NCBI RefSeq assembly: GCF_000337615.1
Contig: NZ_AOII01000109.1
Location: forward strand, 1 to 39,240
Length of the DNA stretch: 39,240 nt
Origin: Natrinema pallidum DSM 3751
GTDB lineage: Archaea > Halobacteriota > Halobacteria > Halobacteriales > Natrialbaceae
Reading direction: 5' to 3'
Shown in pieces: positions 32,115 to 39,240 of the stretch. Below the pieces are notes generated by a model that was given only the letters and a program-made list of their open reading frames with translations, ran no database searches and was not told where the DNA came from. Positions within the stretch are counted from its first letter, which is position 1. Every line of letters starts with the position of its first letter. Made by a program: the position numbers and the translations under genes.

Positions 32115-32378
32115 ATGCAATCAGCATCCTCGATCGTCGACCGCACCGATGCACCGGCTGACCGACCGCAGGAGACGATCGATGTCCGGTCGGCCGGCCC
32201 GCCGGAGCCGCTGCAACGGACGCTCGAGACGCTCGTCGACCTGTCCGACGAGACGGTTCTCGTCCAGCGAAACGACCGCGTTCCCCAATTCCTCTTTCCG
32301 AAACTGGACGACCGCGGCTACAGCTACGAGACGGTCGAACGCGACAACGATGTCGTGACCGTCATCTGGCGTGGCTGA
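32115..32378 (+). CDS. DUF2249 domain protein, copy 3
   Basis: An 87-residue third paralogue with a slightly longer N-terminus (MQSASSIVDRTDAPADRPQE). The domain core runs TIDVRSAGPPEPL, then LVDLSDETVLVQRNDRVPQFLFPKLDDRGY (the conserved loop here reads RVPQFLF rather than EPKPL) and VVTVIWRG. Loss of the KPL part suggests the three copies have separate roles. It lies 90 bases upstream of the fused heme synthase gene. Confidence 0.8.
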   Translation: MQSASSIVDRTDAPADRPQETIDVRSAGPPEPLQRTLETLVDLSDETVLVQRNDRVPQFLFPKLDDRGYSYETVERDNDVVTVIWRG

Positions 32379-32468
32379 CGCCGTCGTACGACGGGCAAAT
32401 CGGCCGACGACTGACCGGTCGCAGGGTCACGGGAACGGGGACGATCACGGCCGGGAGAGTACGCAGGG

Positions 32469-33899
32469 ATGACAACGGAACTCAGCCGACGACGGTTCGC
32501 GGACGTACTGGCAGCGACGGTAATCGCGGCGTACGTCCTCGTGGCGCTCGGGACCGCCGTCTCGACGACCGACAGCGCGGCCGCCTGCAGTGCGTGGCCG
32601 ACCTGTGCTACTGATCCGATCGTCGGTTTGGCGACCGGCGACACCCTCCTCTACTGGGGCCATCGAGCGGCAGCGCTCGTGGCCGGCTGCCTCGTTCTCG
32701 CGTCCGGATTCGCCGCCCGCCGAGTCGAAGTCGGCCGTCGCGTGACCGGCCTCGTCGGCTGTGCGCTCGTCCTCTTTCCCGTCCAAGTCCTCCTCGGCGC
32801 GACGATCGCCGTCGGCGGCCCGTCGATCGCGGGCCCCATCCACCTCGCGCTCGCGATGGCCATCTTCGCCTGTCTCCTCGTCGCGCTCGTGTTCACTCTT
32901 GAAGACGGGACGCTCGAGGCGGAACCCGGCCGGATGACCCCGACGCCAGATGCATCGACTGCCGGCGACGACGCCGGCGGGGCCCCGCAGTCGACTCCGC
33001 AGCCGACCGGCCGGATCGCCCGGCTCAAACGAACGACCGGCGCGTACCTGACGTTGACCAAACCGCGGCTGATGTGGCTGCTCTGTCTGGTCGCGCTGGC
33101 GGGGATGGGGCTGGCGACGCTCTCCGGTGCGGCGCTCGAGCCGTCGACGGCGCTCGCGACGCTCGCCGGCGGCGTCCTCGCGATCGGGGCGAGCGGGACG
33201 TTCAATCACGTCTACGAGCGCGACCGGGATCGGCGGATGGACCGGACCTCGGATCGGCCGCTCGTCCACGACCTCGTTCCGGCGCGCAATGCCGTGGCGT
33301 TCGGGGTCGGGCTCACGGTCGGTTCGATGATCGTTCTCCTGACGTGGGTCAACGGGCTCGCGGCGGTGCTTACCCTCGCGGCGATCGGGTACTACGCTGT
33401 CCTCTATACGGCAGTATTGAAGCCGAACACGGCCTGGAACACGGTGTTAGGCGGCGGTGCGGGAGCGTTGCCCGCGGTCATCGGCTGGGTCGCCGTCACC
33501 GGGCGCGTCGGACTTCCCGCCGTCGCCCTCGCGGCGGTGATCTTCCTGTGGACGCCCGCTCACTTCTACAGCCTCGCGATCGCGTATCGCGACGACTACG
33601 CACGCGGGGGCTTCCCCATGTATCCGGTCGCCGAAGGCGTCGCCGCGGCGCGTCGCCACGTCGCGTTCTACCTCGGTGCGACGCTACTCGCCGCCAGCGG
33701 TCTGGGCTGGGTGGCCGGGCTCGGTTGGGTCTACGGAGTCACGTCGATCGCCCTCGGCACCGTCTTCCTGCGTTCGGTGGTCCGCCAGTTCCGCCGGCCG
33801 ACCGACGAGGTCGCACTGCGGTCGTTTTACGTCTCGAACTACTACCTCGGGGCGATCCTCCTGGCGATCGTCCTCGAGACGCTCGTCATCGGGAGCTGA
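32469..33899 (+). CDS. ctaB: Fused heme A synthase half (CtaA-like) and heme O synthase (CtaB)
   Basis: A 476-residue membrane protein. Residues about 1-150 form a four-helix CtaA/COX15-like half with the Cys pair ACSAWPTC and possible heme-ligand His in LLYWGHRAAALVAG and GPIHLALAMAIF. A polar linker (about 150-185) joins a UbiA-type farnesyltransferase with NHVYERDRDRRMDRTSDRPL (Asp-rich prenyl-diphosphate site) and the second loop YRDDYARGGFPMYPV. CtaB turns heme B into heme O; the CtaA part would help convert it to heme A. The two-domain layout occurs in other haloarchaea. The gene serves the downstream heme-copper enzyme. Confidence 0.9.
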   Translation: MTTELSRRRFADVLAATVIAAYVLVALGTAVSTTDSAAACSAWPTCATDPIVGLATGDTLLYWGHRAAALVAGCLVLASGFAARRVEVGRRVTGLVGCALVLFPVQVLLGATIAVGGPSIAGPIHLALAMAIFACLLVALVFTLEDGTLEAEPGRMTPTPDASTAGDDAGGAPQSTPQPTGRIARLKRTTGAYLTLTKPRLMWLLCLVALAGMGLATLSGAALEPSTALATLAGGVLAIGASGTFNHVYERDRDRRMDRTSDRPLVHDLVPARNAVAFGVGLTVGSMIVLLTWVNGLAAVLTLAAIGYYAVLYTAVLKPNTAWNTVLGGGAGALPAVIGWVAVTGRVGLPAVALAAVIFLWTPAHFYSLAIAYRDDYARGGFPMYPVAEGVAAARRHVAFYLGATLLAASGLGWVAGLGWVYGVTSIALGTVFLRSVVRQFRRPTDEVALRSFYVSNYYLGAILLAIVLETLVIGS

Positions 33900-33994
33900 T
33901 CGGACGAGCTGCAACGGGACATCGTCGACGATCGAACGAGCGGCCCGGTGCCGCGTACTGAGCCGCGACGGACAATCGCCTTTTAGTCCGCTCC

Positions 33995-34006
33995 TGAACA
34001 TGTCCG
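33995..34006. promoter_or_regulatory. Weak locus motif copy before the cupredoxin gene
   Basis: TGAACATGTCCG has two mismatches to the core. It lies 8 nt after a TATA-like TTTTAGT (33981-33987), the same arrangement as the copy over the regulator start. It is 119 nt from ATG 34126, so the gene would have a long leader. This is the least certain copy. Confidence 0.25.
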
Positions 34007-34125
34007 GCCCCTCTCTTACCGCCCGAGAACCGTCGGTTCGGTTGAACTAGCTAGCCCCGTTAGACGAGCGTGAGGGCAGCGACTCGAGACCCGTTCGATC
34101 GATCGCCACGCCGGATCACAGACCC

Positions 34126-34704
34126 ATGACACATCTCTCACGCCGTACCGTACTCCGCTCGACCGCCTGTACAGCCGGCCTCGCGTTGGCGGGCTGCCTC
34201 GCCGAGGGCATCGATCAGCCGGGCGACGAGCAGCCCCCGGAAAACGCCGGGGAACTCGGCACTCCCGCCGAAGTGGTCACGATCACGGCGAACTCCCGGC
34301 CGTATCCCGAGTTCGACCCACAGATCGTCCACGTCGTTCCCGGCGGGACCGTCGAGTGGCTCGTCGAGACCGGTCGCCACGACGTTACCGGCTATCATCA
34401 GGGGAGTCACGGCCCTCACCGAACCCACGACGGCGTCGAACCGTGGGGAAGCGATCGACTGACCGGGGTCGGCTCCGAACACGAACACACATTCGATACC
34501 GAGGGCGTCTACGACTACGTCGACACCCAGCAGGTCTGTACCTCACACGAAGTCGCCGGGAACGTGGGCCGAATCGTCGTCGGCTGGCCCGATCCCGCCG
34601 ACGAGCCTGCGATGGCCGACCCGCAGCCGGAACTCCCGTTACAGGTCGTCAACGCGATCGAACTGTTCAACGAGGAAACCCGTCCCGTACTCGAGGAGGC
34701 ATGA
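34126..34704 (+). CDS. Halocyanin-like cupredoxin, Tat lipoprotein
   Basis: A 192-residue exported copper-protein candidate. The signal has LSRRTVLRS and lipobox ALAGC (Cys 24). The cupredoxin domain has His 85 in GRHDVTGYH, Cys 138 in QQVCTSHEVAG and His 141, the three strong type 1 copper ligands. The axial Met expected in CxxHxxxGM is Asn 146, so the copper site may be three-coordinate or have an unusual potential. Halocyanins carry electrons to heme-copper oxidases on the outer membrane face. Here it sits upstream of SCO and the oxidase genes, fitting such a role. It could also be a copper chaperone. Confidence 0.82.
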   Translation: MTHLSRRTVLRSTACTAGLALAGCLAEGIDQPGDEQPPENAGELGTPAEVVTITANSRPYPEFDPQIVHVVPGGTVEWLVETGRHDVTGYHQGSHGPHRTHDGVEPWGSDRLTGVGSEHEHTFDTEGVYDYVDTQQVCTSHEVAGNVGRIVVGWPDPADEPAMADPQPELPLQVVNAIELFNEETRPVLEEA

Positions 34705-34774
34705 ACGGCGGCGTCTCGGGTCGGCCGTCACGCCTCGAGCCGTCCGGCGGACACGCCGTTCGGCGGGCAACCGT

Positions 34775-34786
34775 CGAATATGTTCG
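34775..34786. promoter_or_regulatory. Locus motif copy before the SCO gene
   Basis: CGAATATGTTCG within TCGAATATGTTCGA, identical in core to the copy at 31414. It ends 66 nt before ATG 34853. A TATA-like CTTTACC (34820-34826) lies at leaderless distance from the ATG, and another, TTCTATCG (34791-34798), lies closer to the motif. Confidence 0.5.
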
Positions 34787-34852
34787 ACCAGTTCTATCGG
34801 GGCGGGAATCCGAGCAGCGCTTTACCACCGACAGCCGCAACGATCACCTATC

Positions 34853-35599
34853 ATGAGCCGCACAGATCAGACTCTCGATCGACGAACGGTGCTGCGGACA
34901 GTGGGCGCAGCGGCCATCGGCGCGTCCGTCGCGGGGTGTTCGGCCTTGAACAGCGCCGAGAGCGACGGCGACCGGCCCGTCCTGCCACCGCCCGAAAACC
35001 ACGACCGGATCAAGGAATCGGGGATACCACACCCGATTTACGGGGAGGGGATCCCCGAAGCGACGGTCCCGGCACCGCTCCATGACCGCTCGATTACGAC
35101 CACGGCGTTCACCGGCGACCGTCACCTGATGCTGACGTTCGTATACACCAGCTGTACGACCGTCTGTCCGGGACTGACCGCCGCCCTGCGGCGAGTCCAG
35201 GCCGACGCGACCGATCGCGACTACGCGGACGAGATCGCGTTCCTCCCGATGACGTTCGATCCGGAACACGACACGGCGGCCGTCCTCGAGTCCTACGGGA
35301 CGGACCACGGCGTCGATTTCGACGCCGGGAACTGGTACTTCCTCCGGCCGGAAACGCCCGACGACGCGAAAGCCATCGTCCAAGACACGTTCGGCGTCGC
35401 GTTCGAGCAGGGCGACGAGTCGTCCGACGACGGGGACGAGATGGGTCACGACGACATGGCTCACAGCCGACAGTTCGTCCACACCTCCCTGATCCTACTC
35501 GTGAACAAGGAGGGCGTCGTCGAGCGGGCCTACACCGGCGGCTCTCCCGGCGGGAACGAAATCGTCGAGGACGCCCGGACCGTCGTGGAGGGGTGGTGA
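34853..35599 (+). CDS. SCO1/SenC family copper chaperone, Tat lipoprotein
   Basis: A 248-residue protein with signal DRRTVLRTVGA and lipobox VAGC (Cys 29). The thioredoxin-like SCO domain has the copper-binding CTTVC (Cys 101, Cys 105) and the distal His 210 in QFVHTSLILLV. A Met/His-rich insert MGHDDMAH (about 197-204) just before the His may bind extra copper. SCO proteins insert copper into the CuA site of oxidase subunit II, which is encoded 1.5 kb downstream. It is followed after three bases by the thioredoxin gene. Confidence 0.92.
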   Translation: MSRTDQTLDRRTVLRTVGAAAIGASVAGCSALNSAESDGDRPVLPPPENHDRIKESGIPHPIYGEGIPEATVPAPLHDRSITTTAFTGDRHLMLTFVYTSCTTVCPGLTAALRRVQADATDRDYADEIAFLPMTFDPEHDTAAVLESYGTDHGVDFDAGNWYFLRPETPDDAKAIVQDTFGVAFEQGDESSDDGDEMGHDDMAHSRQFVHTSLILLVNKEGVVERAYTGGSPGGNEIVEDARTVVEGW

Positions 35600-35602
35600 C
35601 CG

Positions 35603-36133
35603 ATGCGCCGTCGCGAGGTCCTCGTGGGAGTCACCGGACTCGCCGCGCTCGGCGGCGGTGCGCTCGCGGCCGGCGGATGGACCCCCCTCGAGAGCGGCGA
35701 CGCCGTCGATCCGACCGAACTCGAGACGATCGACGCGCCGGGAAGCGACGCGGGCACCGCGAGCGTTCCCGAACGCGGCCGCGTGACGTTCGTCGAACTG
35801 TTCGCCACCTGGTGTACCGTCTGTGAGAGCCAGATGGAACCGCTCGCTGCGGTCCACGAGACGGTCGACGACGAGGTCCAGTTCGTCTCCGCGACGAGCG
35901 AACCCGTCGGGAACACCATCACTCGAGCGGACATCGCGACCTGGTGGCGCGATCACGACGGCGATTGGCCCGTCGCACTCGATTCCGATCTCGAACTGAC
36001 GGAGGCCCTCGACGCCTCGGGCGTCCCGTACGCATTCGTGCTGGATGAAGCGAACGCAATCACGTGGTCCGGCCGCGGGCGCAAATCGGCCGACGAGATC
36101 CGCTCGGCGATCGACGCCGCCGGAGGTGGGTGA
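35603..36133 (+). CDS. TlpA-like exported thioredoxin
   Basis: A 176-residue thioredoxin-fold protein. A short Tat-like N-terminus (MRRREVLVGVTGLAALGGGALAAGG, split at about residue 25) directs export or anchoring. The active site is WCTVC (Cys 71, Cys 74) in ELFATWCTVCESQ, and the cis-Pro loop is SGVPYAFVL. It probably keeps CuA or SCO cysteines reduced outside the cell, drawing electrons through the CcdA protein that follows. It starts three bases after SCO and its stop lies one base before the CcdA GTG, so the three genes are one unit. Confidence 0.88.
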   Translation: MRRREVLVGVTGLAALGGGALAAGGWTPLESGDAVDPTELETIDAPGSDAGTASVPERGRVTFVELFATWCTVCESQMEPLAAVHETVDDEVQFVSATSEPVGNTITRADIATWWRDHDGDWPVALDSDLELTEALDASGVPYAFVLDEANAITWSGRGRKSADEIRSAIDAAGGG

Positions 36134-36134
36134 C

Positions 36135-36797
36135 GTGACGGGCGGCGAACTCCTCGGTACCGTGGTGTTCGCCCTCGGTGCCGGCATCGCCACGTTCTTC
36201 TCGCCGTGTGCGTACGCGCTCTTGCCCGGATACGTCGGCTACTACGTCGCCGCGACCGGCGACGAGACCGCGCCGCCGCTGTCGGGAACGCTCGCCCGCG
36301 GACTCGCCGCCGCCGCTGGCGCAGTAGGAGTCCTCGGTGCGCTCTCGATCGTCGCAGTCGTCGCGGGCGAGACGGTCGGCCAGGCGTTGCCGCTCCTCGA
36401 GTACGGCGTCGGCGTCGGATTGGTAGCGCTCGGGATCTGGGTGGTGTACGGCGGGAGCGGTGCCGTCCACGTCCTCCTGCCCGAACGGCGGTCGACCGTT
36501 CTCGGGTTCGGTCTCTTCGGCGCGATGTACGCGCTGGCGGCGGTCGCCTGTGTCCTCCCGCTGTTCCTGGGGCTCGCGTTTCGGTCGCTGACGATGCCGC
36601 CGCTCGAGACGGCGCTGGTACTCGGCACGTATGCCGTCGGATTCGGCTCACTGACGGTCGCGATCACGGTCGCGACGGCATTCGGCTACGCACTGGGTAC
36701 CGGCCGCGTCGCCGGCTACGTCGACCGCGTGGTACGACTGGCTGGGGTCGTGCTGGTCGTGGCCGGCCTCGGCCAGCTATACGTCGCCGCAGTCTGA
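36135..36797 (+). CDS. CcdA/DsbD-type transmembrane thiol electron carrier
   Basis: A 220-residue protein with six predicted helices. The family pair of membrane cysteines is present: Cys 25 in FFSPCAYALLPG and Cys 139 in LAAVACVLPLF, which shuttle electrons from cytoplasmic thioredoxin to outside thiol proteins. GTG 36135 is the chosen start, one base after the TlpA stop; GTG 36126 is possible. In bacteria CcdA serves cytochrome c maturation. No c-type cytochrome genes are seen here, so reduction of copper-site cysteines in subunit II is the more likely purpose. Confidence 0.88.
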   Translation: MTGGELLGTVVFALGAGIATFFSPCAYALLPGYVGYYVAATGDETAPPLSGTLARGLAAAAGAVGVLGALSIVAVVAGETVGQALPLLEYGVGVGLVALGIWVVYGGSGAVHVLLPERRSTVLGFGLFGAMYALAAVACVLPLFLGLAFRSLTMPPLETALVLGTYAVGFGSLTVAITVATAFGYALGTGRVAGYVDRVVRLAGVVLVVAGLGQLYVAAV

Positions 36798-36940
36798 CCT
36801 CGACCCGGCGGCGGCTCTTCTTCGTTCTGTCAGTATTAGCACCTGCCAACATCGCATTCGGCTCTGCAGACAGTCTGATGGGAATATGTGCGGGGGAATC
36901 GGTATGCAAGTTCCACAATGAAACCGGATCGAACAGAGCT

Positions 36941-37090
36941 ATGGCACCGTCACAACGAACCGAATCAGAGCCGACGATGCAACGATTGTACGACCGCATC
37001 TGGCTACTCGCAGCGGCAGCGCTCCTGTTTTTCGCGCTGTCGTACGTCGCGTGGGGCTGGATAGACGTCTTCTCGGTACCATTAGGGTGA
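36941..37090 (+). CDS. Short one-helix subunit preceding oxidase subunit II
   Basis: A 49-residue protein, MAPSQRTESEPTMQRLYDRIW..., with a single membrane helix (about residues 22-41) and ending FSVPLG. It lies four bases before subunit II. Small one-helix subunits are known at this position in ba3-type oxidases (subunit IIa/CbaD), which is the likely identity. ATG 36977, which gives a protein of 37 residues, is an alternative start. A weak motif-like GGAATATGTGCG lies at 36881-36892. Confidence 0.65.
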   Translation: MAPSQRTESEPTMQRLYDRIWLLAAAALLFFALSYVAWGWIDVFSVPLG

Positions 37091-37094
37091 TTCC

Positions 37095-37637
37095 ATGACA
37101 TCACCGATCAAACCCCCGGACGGTAACTGGTGGGACCAACCCGTCAACAGGCGCGAATCGATCTGGCTCGGGCTCGGCGTCGGCTGGTCGCTGATCCTCT
37201 TCGGCTGGATGAGCGCCTGGACGCGGGTCGGCGACCAGAACCCCATCGGCGAGACCTTTCGCGTCGAGGCCGAGGAGTACCGCGAGAAGATGGCAGACTA
37301 CAAGGAGCGCGCCGAGGACACCGACGACGGACTCGTCCCGCCGGAACAGGACGTCTATCTCCAGGCGATGCGGTTCCAGTGGGACGGTGCGCCGGTCGTC
37401 CTCGAGACGGGGACGGAATACGACTTCCACCTCAACTCGATGGACGTCCAACACGGCTTCTCGCTCCGACCCGAGGACGCGCTGAGCAAGCAGATCAACC
37501 TGCAGGTGCTGCCCGGCTACGAGTGGGTCGTGCCGATGACATTCGACGAACCCGGCACCTACCACATCATCTGTAACGAGTTCTGTGGGCAGGGCCACCG
37601 GAGCATGCACGGCACGATCGTCGTGGAGGAGGGATAA
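37095..37637 (+). CDS. Heme-copper oxidase subunit II with CuA site
   Basis: A 180-residue subunit with one membrane helix (about 23-42), a charged linker (about 55-80) and a cupredoxin domain. The binuclear CuA ligands are complete: His 120 (MDVQHGF), Cys 160, Glu 162, Cys 164, His 168 and Met 171 in CNEFCGQGHRSM. It takes electrons from a small carrier such as the cupredoxin at 34126 and passes them to subunit I. The compact one-helix form matches ba3-type enzymes. The gap to subunit I is two bases. Confidence 0.93.
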   Translation: MTSPIKPPDGNWWDQPVNRRESIWLGLGVGWSLILFGWMSAWTRVGDQNPIGETFRVEAEEYREKMADYKERAEDTDDGLVPPEQDVYLQAMRFQWDGAPVVLETGTEYDFHLNSMDVQHGFSLRPEDALSKQINLQVLPGYEWVVPMTFDEPGTYHIICNEFCGQGHRSMHGTIVVEEG

Positions 37638-37639
37638 CG

Positions 37640-39240
37640 ATGGCACACAGACTGGACGTTCTCGGCCTGTTCGACAACGAGTACCGCGATGACGGCTTCC
37701 GGACCTGCTCCGTGACGGGGCTCGAGGTCCACCGTTCCGTCGATAACCACGTCAAGCTGTTCGGGCTCACGGCGGTCGTCGCCCTGCTGTACGGTGGTAT
37801 CTTCGCCTTCACCGTCGCGATGACCCGCTGGGAGGTGATCGGGCTGCTCGATCCCGGGGCCTTCTACACCCACCTGAGTCTGCACGCTTGGAACCTGCTG
37901 ATCTTCTGGATGGTGTTCATGGAGATCGCCATCCTCTACGTCGGCGGTCCGATGGTGCTTGGCAGACGGCTGCCGTTTACGAACGTCGCGAAGGCCGGCT
38001 GGCTCGTCATGGCCGGCGGGGCCGTCCTGGTCAACTACGCCATTTGGACCACCGAGGCACCCAACGAGGCACCGCTGTTGACGGCCTACGTTCCGATGCC
38101 GATCTCGCCGCTGTTCTACGCGGGTGCAGTGGTCTTCATTCTGGGCACGGTCGTCGCGGCGCTGCCCTTCTTCGCGACGATGTGGTTCGAGAAGCGCGAG
38201 AACCCCGGCAAGACGCTGCCGCTGGTCAGCTTCGCCGCATTCGTCACGTCGATCATCGCCGTCGAGGCGCTGGTCGGCGGCCTGCTGGCGTTCGGCCCCG
38301 CCCTGCTGTGGCGACTCGAGATCATCGAGTGGTGGGACGCGGCCTGGTACCGCCAGATGTACTGGATCATCGGCCACGGCACCCAGCAGATCAACCTCGT
38401 GGCGATGATCGCGGTCTGGTACTTCCTGACCCACGTCGTCGCGGGCGCGGAGGTCGCCAGCGAGAAGGTCTCGCGGACGGCCTTCATCCTGTACCTGTTC
38501 TTCATCAACCTCGGGGCGGCACACCACCTGCTGTCCGACCCAGCCGTCTCGACCGGCTGGCGGATCTGGAACACGTCCTACGCGTTCTACGGGGCGACGT
38601 TCGCGAGCCTGATCCACGCGTTCGCCATCCCGGCTGGCCTCGAGGCCGGCCGGCGCAAACGCGGGAAAGGCGGCGGCCTGTTCGGCTGGCTGACATCCGC
38701 GCCGTGGTCGAATCCCGTGTTCTCCTCGACGATCTTCTCGATCATCCTCTTTGGCTTCCTCGGGGGGATTACGGGCGTCATGATGGGGCAGCTCCAGCTC
38801 AATATGACCTGGCACAACACGTTCGCGACCGTCGGACACTTCCACGGCACCGTCGTCCTCGGGACCACGGTCGCGTTCATGGGCCTGGTCTTCTTCGTGA
38901 TCCGGACGATGTTCATGCGCCAGTATATTTCCGAGCGGCTGGCCTCGATCCAACCGTACTTCTACTCGGCCGCGATGGGCGTGGCCGTCCTGATGATGAT
39001 GTACGTCGGCATTCTCTACGGGATCCCGCGCCGGACCGCCGAGGTCGTCGAGAACATCCCCGGCACCGAGTTCAGCCTCTCGGCCGCCGCGCCGCTGTTT
39101 GCCGTCTTCGGGATCTTCGCCCTGCTCGCGATCACTGGCGGGGTGTTGTTCGTCCTCGTAGCCGTCGGCTCGCTGGTCTTCGGTGACCGTGTCGAGAACG
39201 CGGCCGACAACGCCGACCTCGTCGCCGACGGCGGGCTCGG
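37640..39240 (+). CDS. Heme-copper oxidase subunit I, active-site Tyr replaced by Gln (3' end outside window)
   Basis: The first 533 residues of a B-type-like heme-copper enzyme. Heme ligands are His 82 (SLHAWNLL) and His 400/His 402 (VGHFHGT). The CuB ligands are His 246 and His 295/296 (GAAHHLL), and the 49-residue spacing equals that of Thermus ba3 (233 to 282). Four residues after His 246, where ba3 has Tyr 237 (HPxVY), this protein reads HGTQQ, so the cross-linked Tyr is Gln 250. The position of the cbb3-type Tyr in the next helix is Ile 289. Oxygen reduction, NO reduction or both are possible. The gene continues beyond the window. Confidence 0.9.
   Translation, partial: MAHRLDVLGLFDNEYRDDGFRTCSVTGLEVHRSVDNHVKLFGLTAVVALLYGGIFAFTVAMTRWEVIGLLDPGAFYTHLSLHAWNLLIFWMVFMEIAILYVGGPMVLGRRLPFTNVAKAGWLVMAGGAVLVNYAIWTTEAPNEAPLLTAYVPMPISPLFYAGAVVFILGTVVAALPFFATMWFEKRENPGKTLPLVSFAAFVTSIIAVEALVGGLLAFGPALLWRLEIIEWWDAAWYRQMYWIIGHGTQQINLVAMIAVWYFLTHVVAGAEVASEKVSRTAFILYLFFINLGAAHHLLSDPAVSTGWRIWNTSYAFYGATFASLIHAFAIPAGLEAGRRKRGKGGGLFGWLTSAPWSNPVFSSTIFSIILFGFLGGITGVMMGQLQLNMTWHNTFATVGHFHGTVVLGTTVAFMGLVFFVIRTMFMRQYISERLASIQPYFYSAAMGVAVLMMMYVGILYGIPRRTAEVVENIPGTEFSLSAAAPLFAVFGIFALLAITGGVLFVLVAVGSLVFGDRVENAADNADLVADGGL

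Noticed and set aside
1-39240. CRISPR array or rRNA genes
   Set aside because: No regularly spaced repeats and no rRNA-like segments were seen when reading both strands.

Overview
The window is chromosomal DNA of a halophilic archaeon (class Halobacteria, probably Natrialbales). The GC content is high, the proteins are very acidic (D/E-rich), and most genes have a TATA-like element 25-30 nt before the start codon, so transcripts are largely leaderless. Tat-type lipoprotein signals, HalX and HTH_10 regulators and a halocyanin-like cupredoxin are also typical of this class. Family-level placement is inference.

Layout. 1-403: tail of a transposase and the promoter region of ATP-type PEP carboxykinase (pckA). 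2.0-6.4 kb: a small zinc-finger-like protein, cutA, then the ribosomal stalk genes L11, L1, L10/P0 and L12, with an unrelated membrane-protein gene inserted between L11 and L1, an L1 leader with hairpins and an SD, and a terminator after L12. 6.4-7.5 kb: an AT-richer island holding a frame-disrupted halocin C8-like microhalocin gene, a tiny two-helix membrane protein with its own promoter, and a decayed DUF429 gene. 7.5-13.4 kb: metabolic genes (TctA-like permease, BtpA family, Old-Yellow-Enzyme family, HpaI-type aldolase, thioredoxin-like) and small unknowns. 13.6-15.0 kb: a siderophore-type binding lipoprotein under DtxR-like palindromes, next to a perfect 23-bp inverted repeat that encloses the tail of an ABC exporter gene. 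15.0-26.9 kb: Lrp regulator with aminotransferase, an Eis-like acetyltransferase, a PAS/GAF protein that looks like a dead histidine kinase facing a HalX response regulator, purL, a PHP phosphoesterase overlapping an asparagine-synthetase-like gene, a cupin and Mrp.

27.1-39.2 kb is a respiratory locus. On the minus strand, a four-cluster Fe-S protein, an NrfD-type quinol-site protein and a small membrane subunit form a translationally coupled operon. Beside it lie a DmsR-like HTH_10 regulator and three DUF2249 genes. On the plus strand follow a fused CtaA-CtaB heme synthase, a cupredoxin, SCO, a TlpA-like thioredoxin, CcdA, a short one-helix subunit, a CuA subunit II and a heme-copper oxidase subunit I cut by the window end. 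Subunit I has Gln where oxygen reductases of this type carry the active-site Tyr, which raises the possibility of NO reduction.

The most novel signal is a palindromic element, CGAAYAYGTTCG, repeated in the intergenic regions of this locus. In four promoters (the regulator and all three DUF2249 genes) it sits 38-40 nt before the start codon. A perfect 16-bp version lies upstream of the Fe-S/NrfD operon and another copy precedes SCO. It is a candidate operator for the adjacent DmsR-like regulator and would tie the locus into one regulon.
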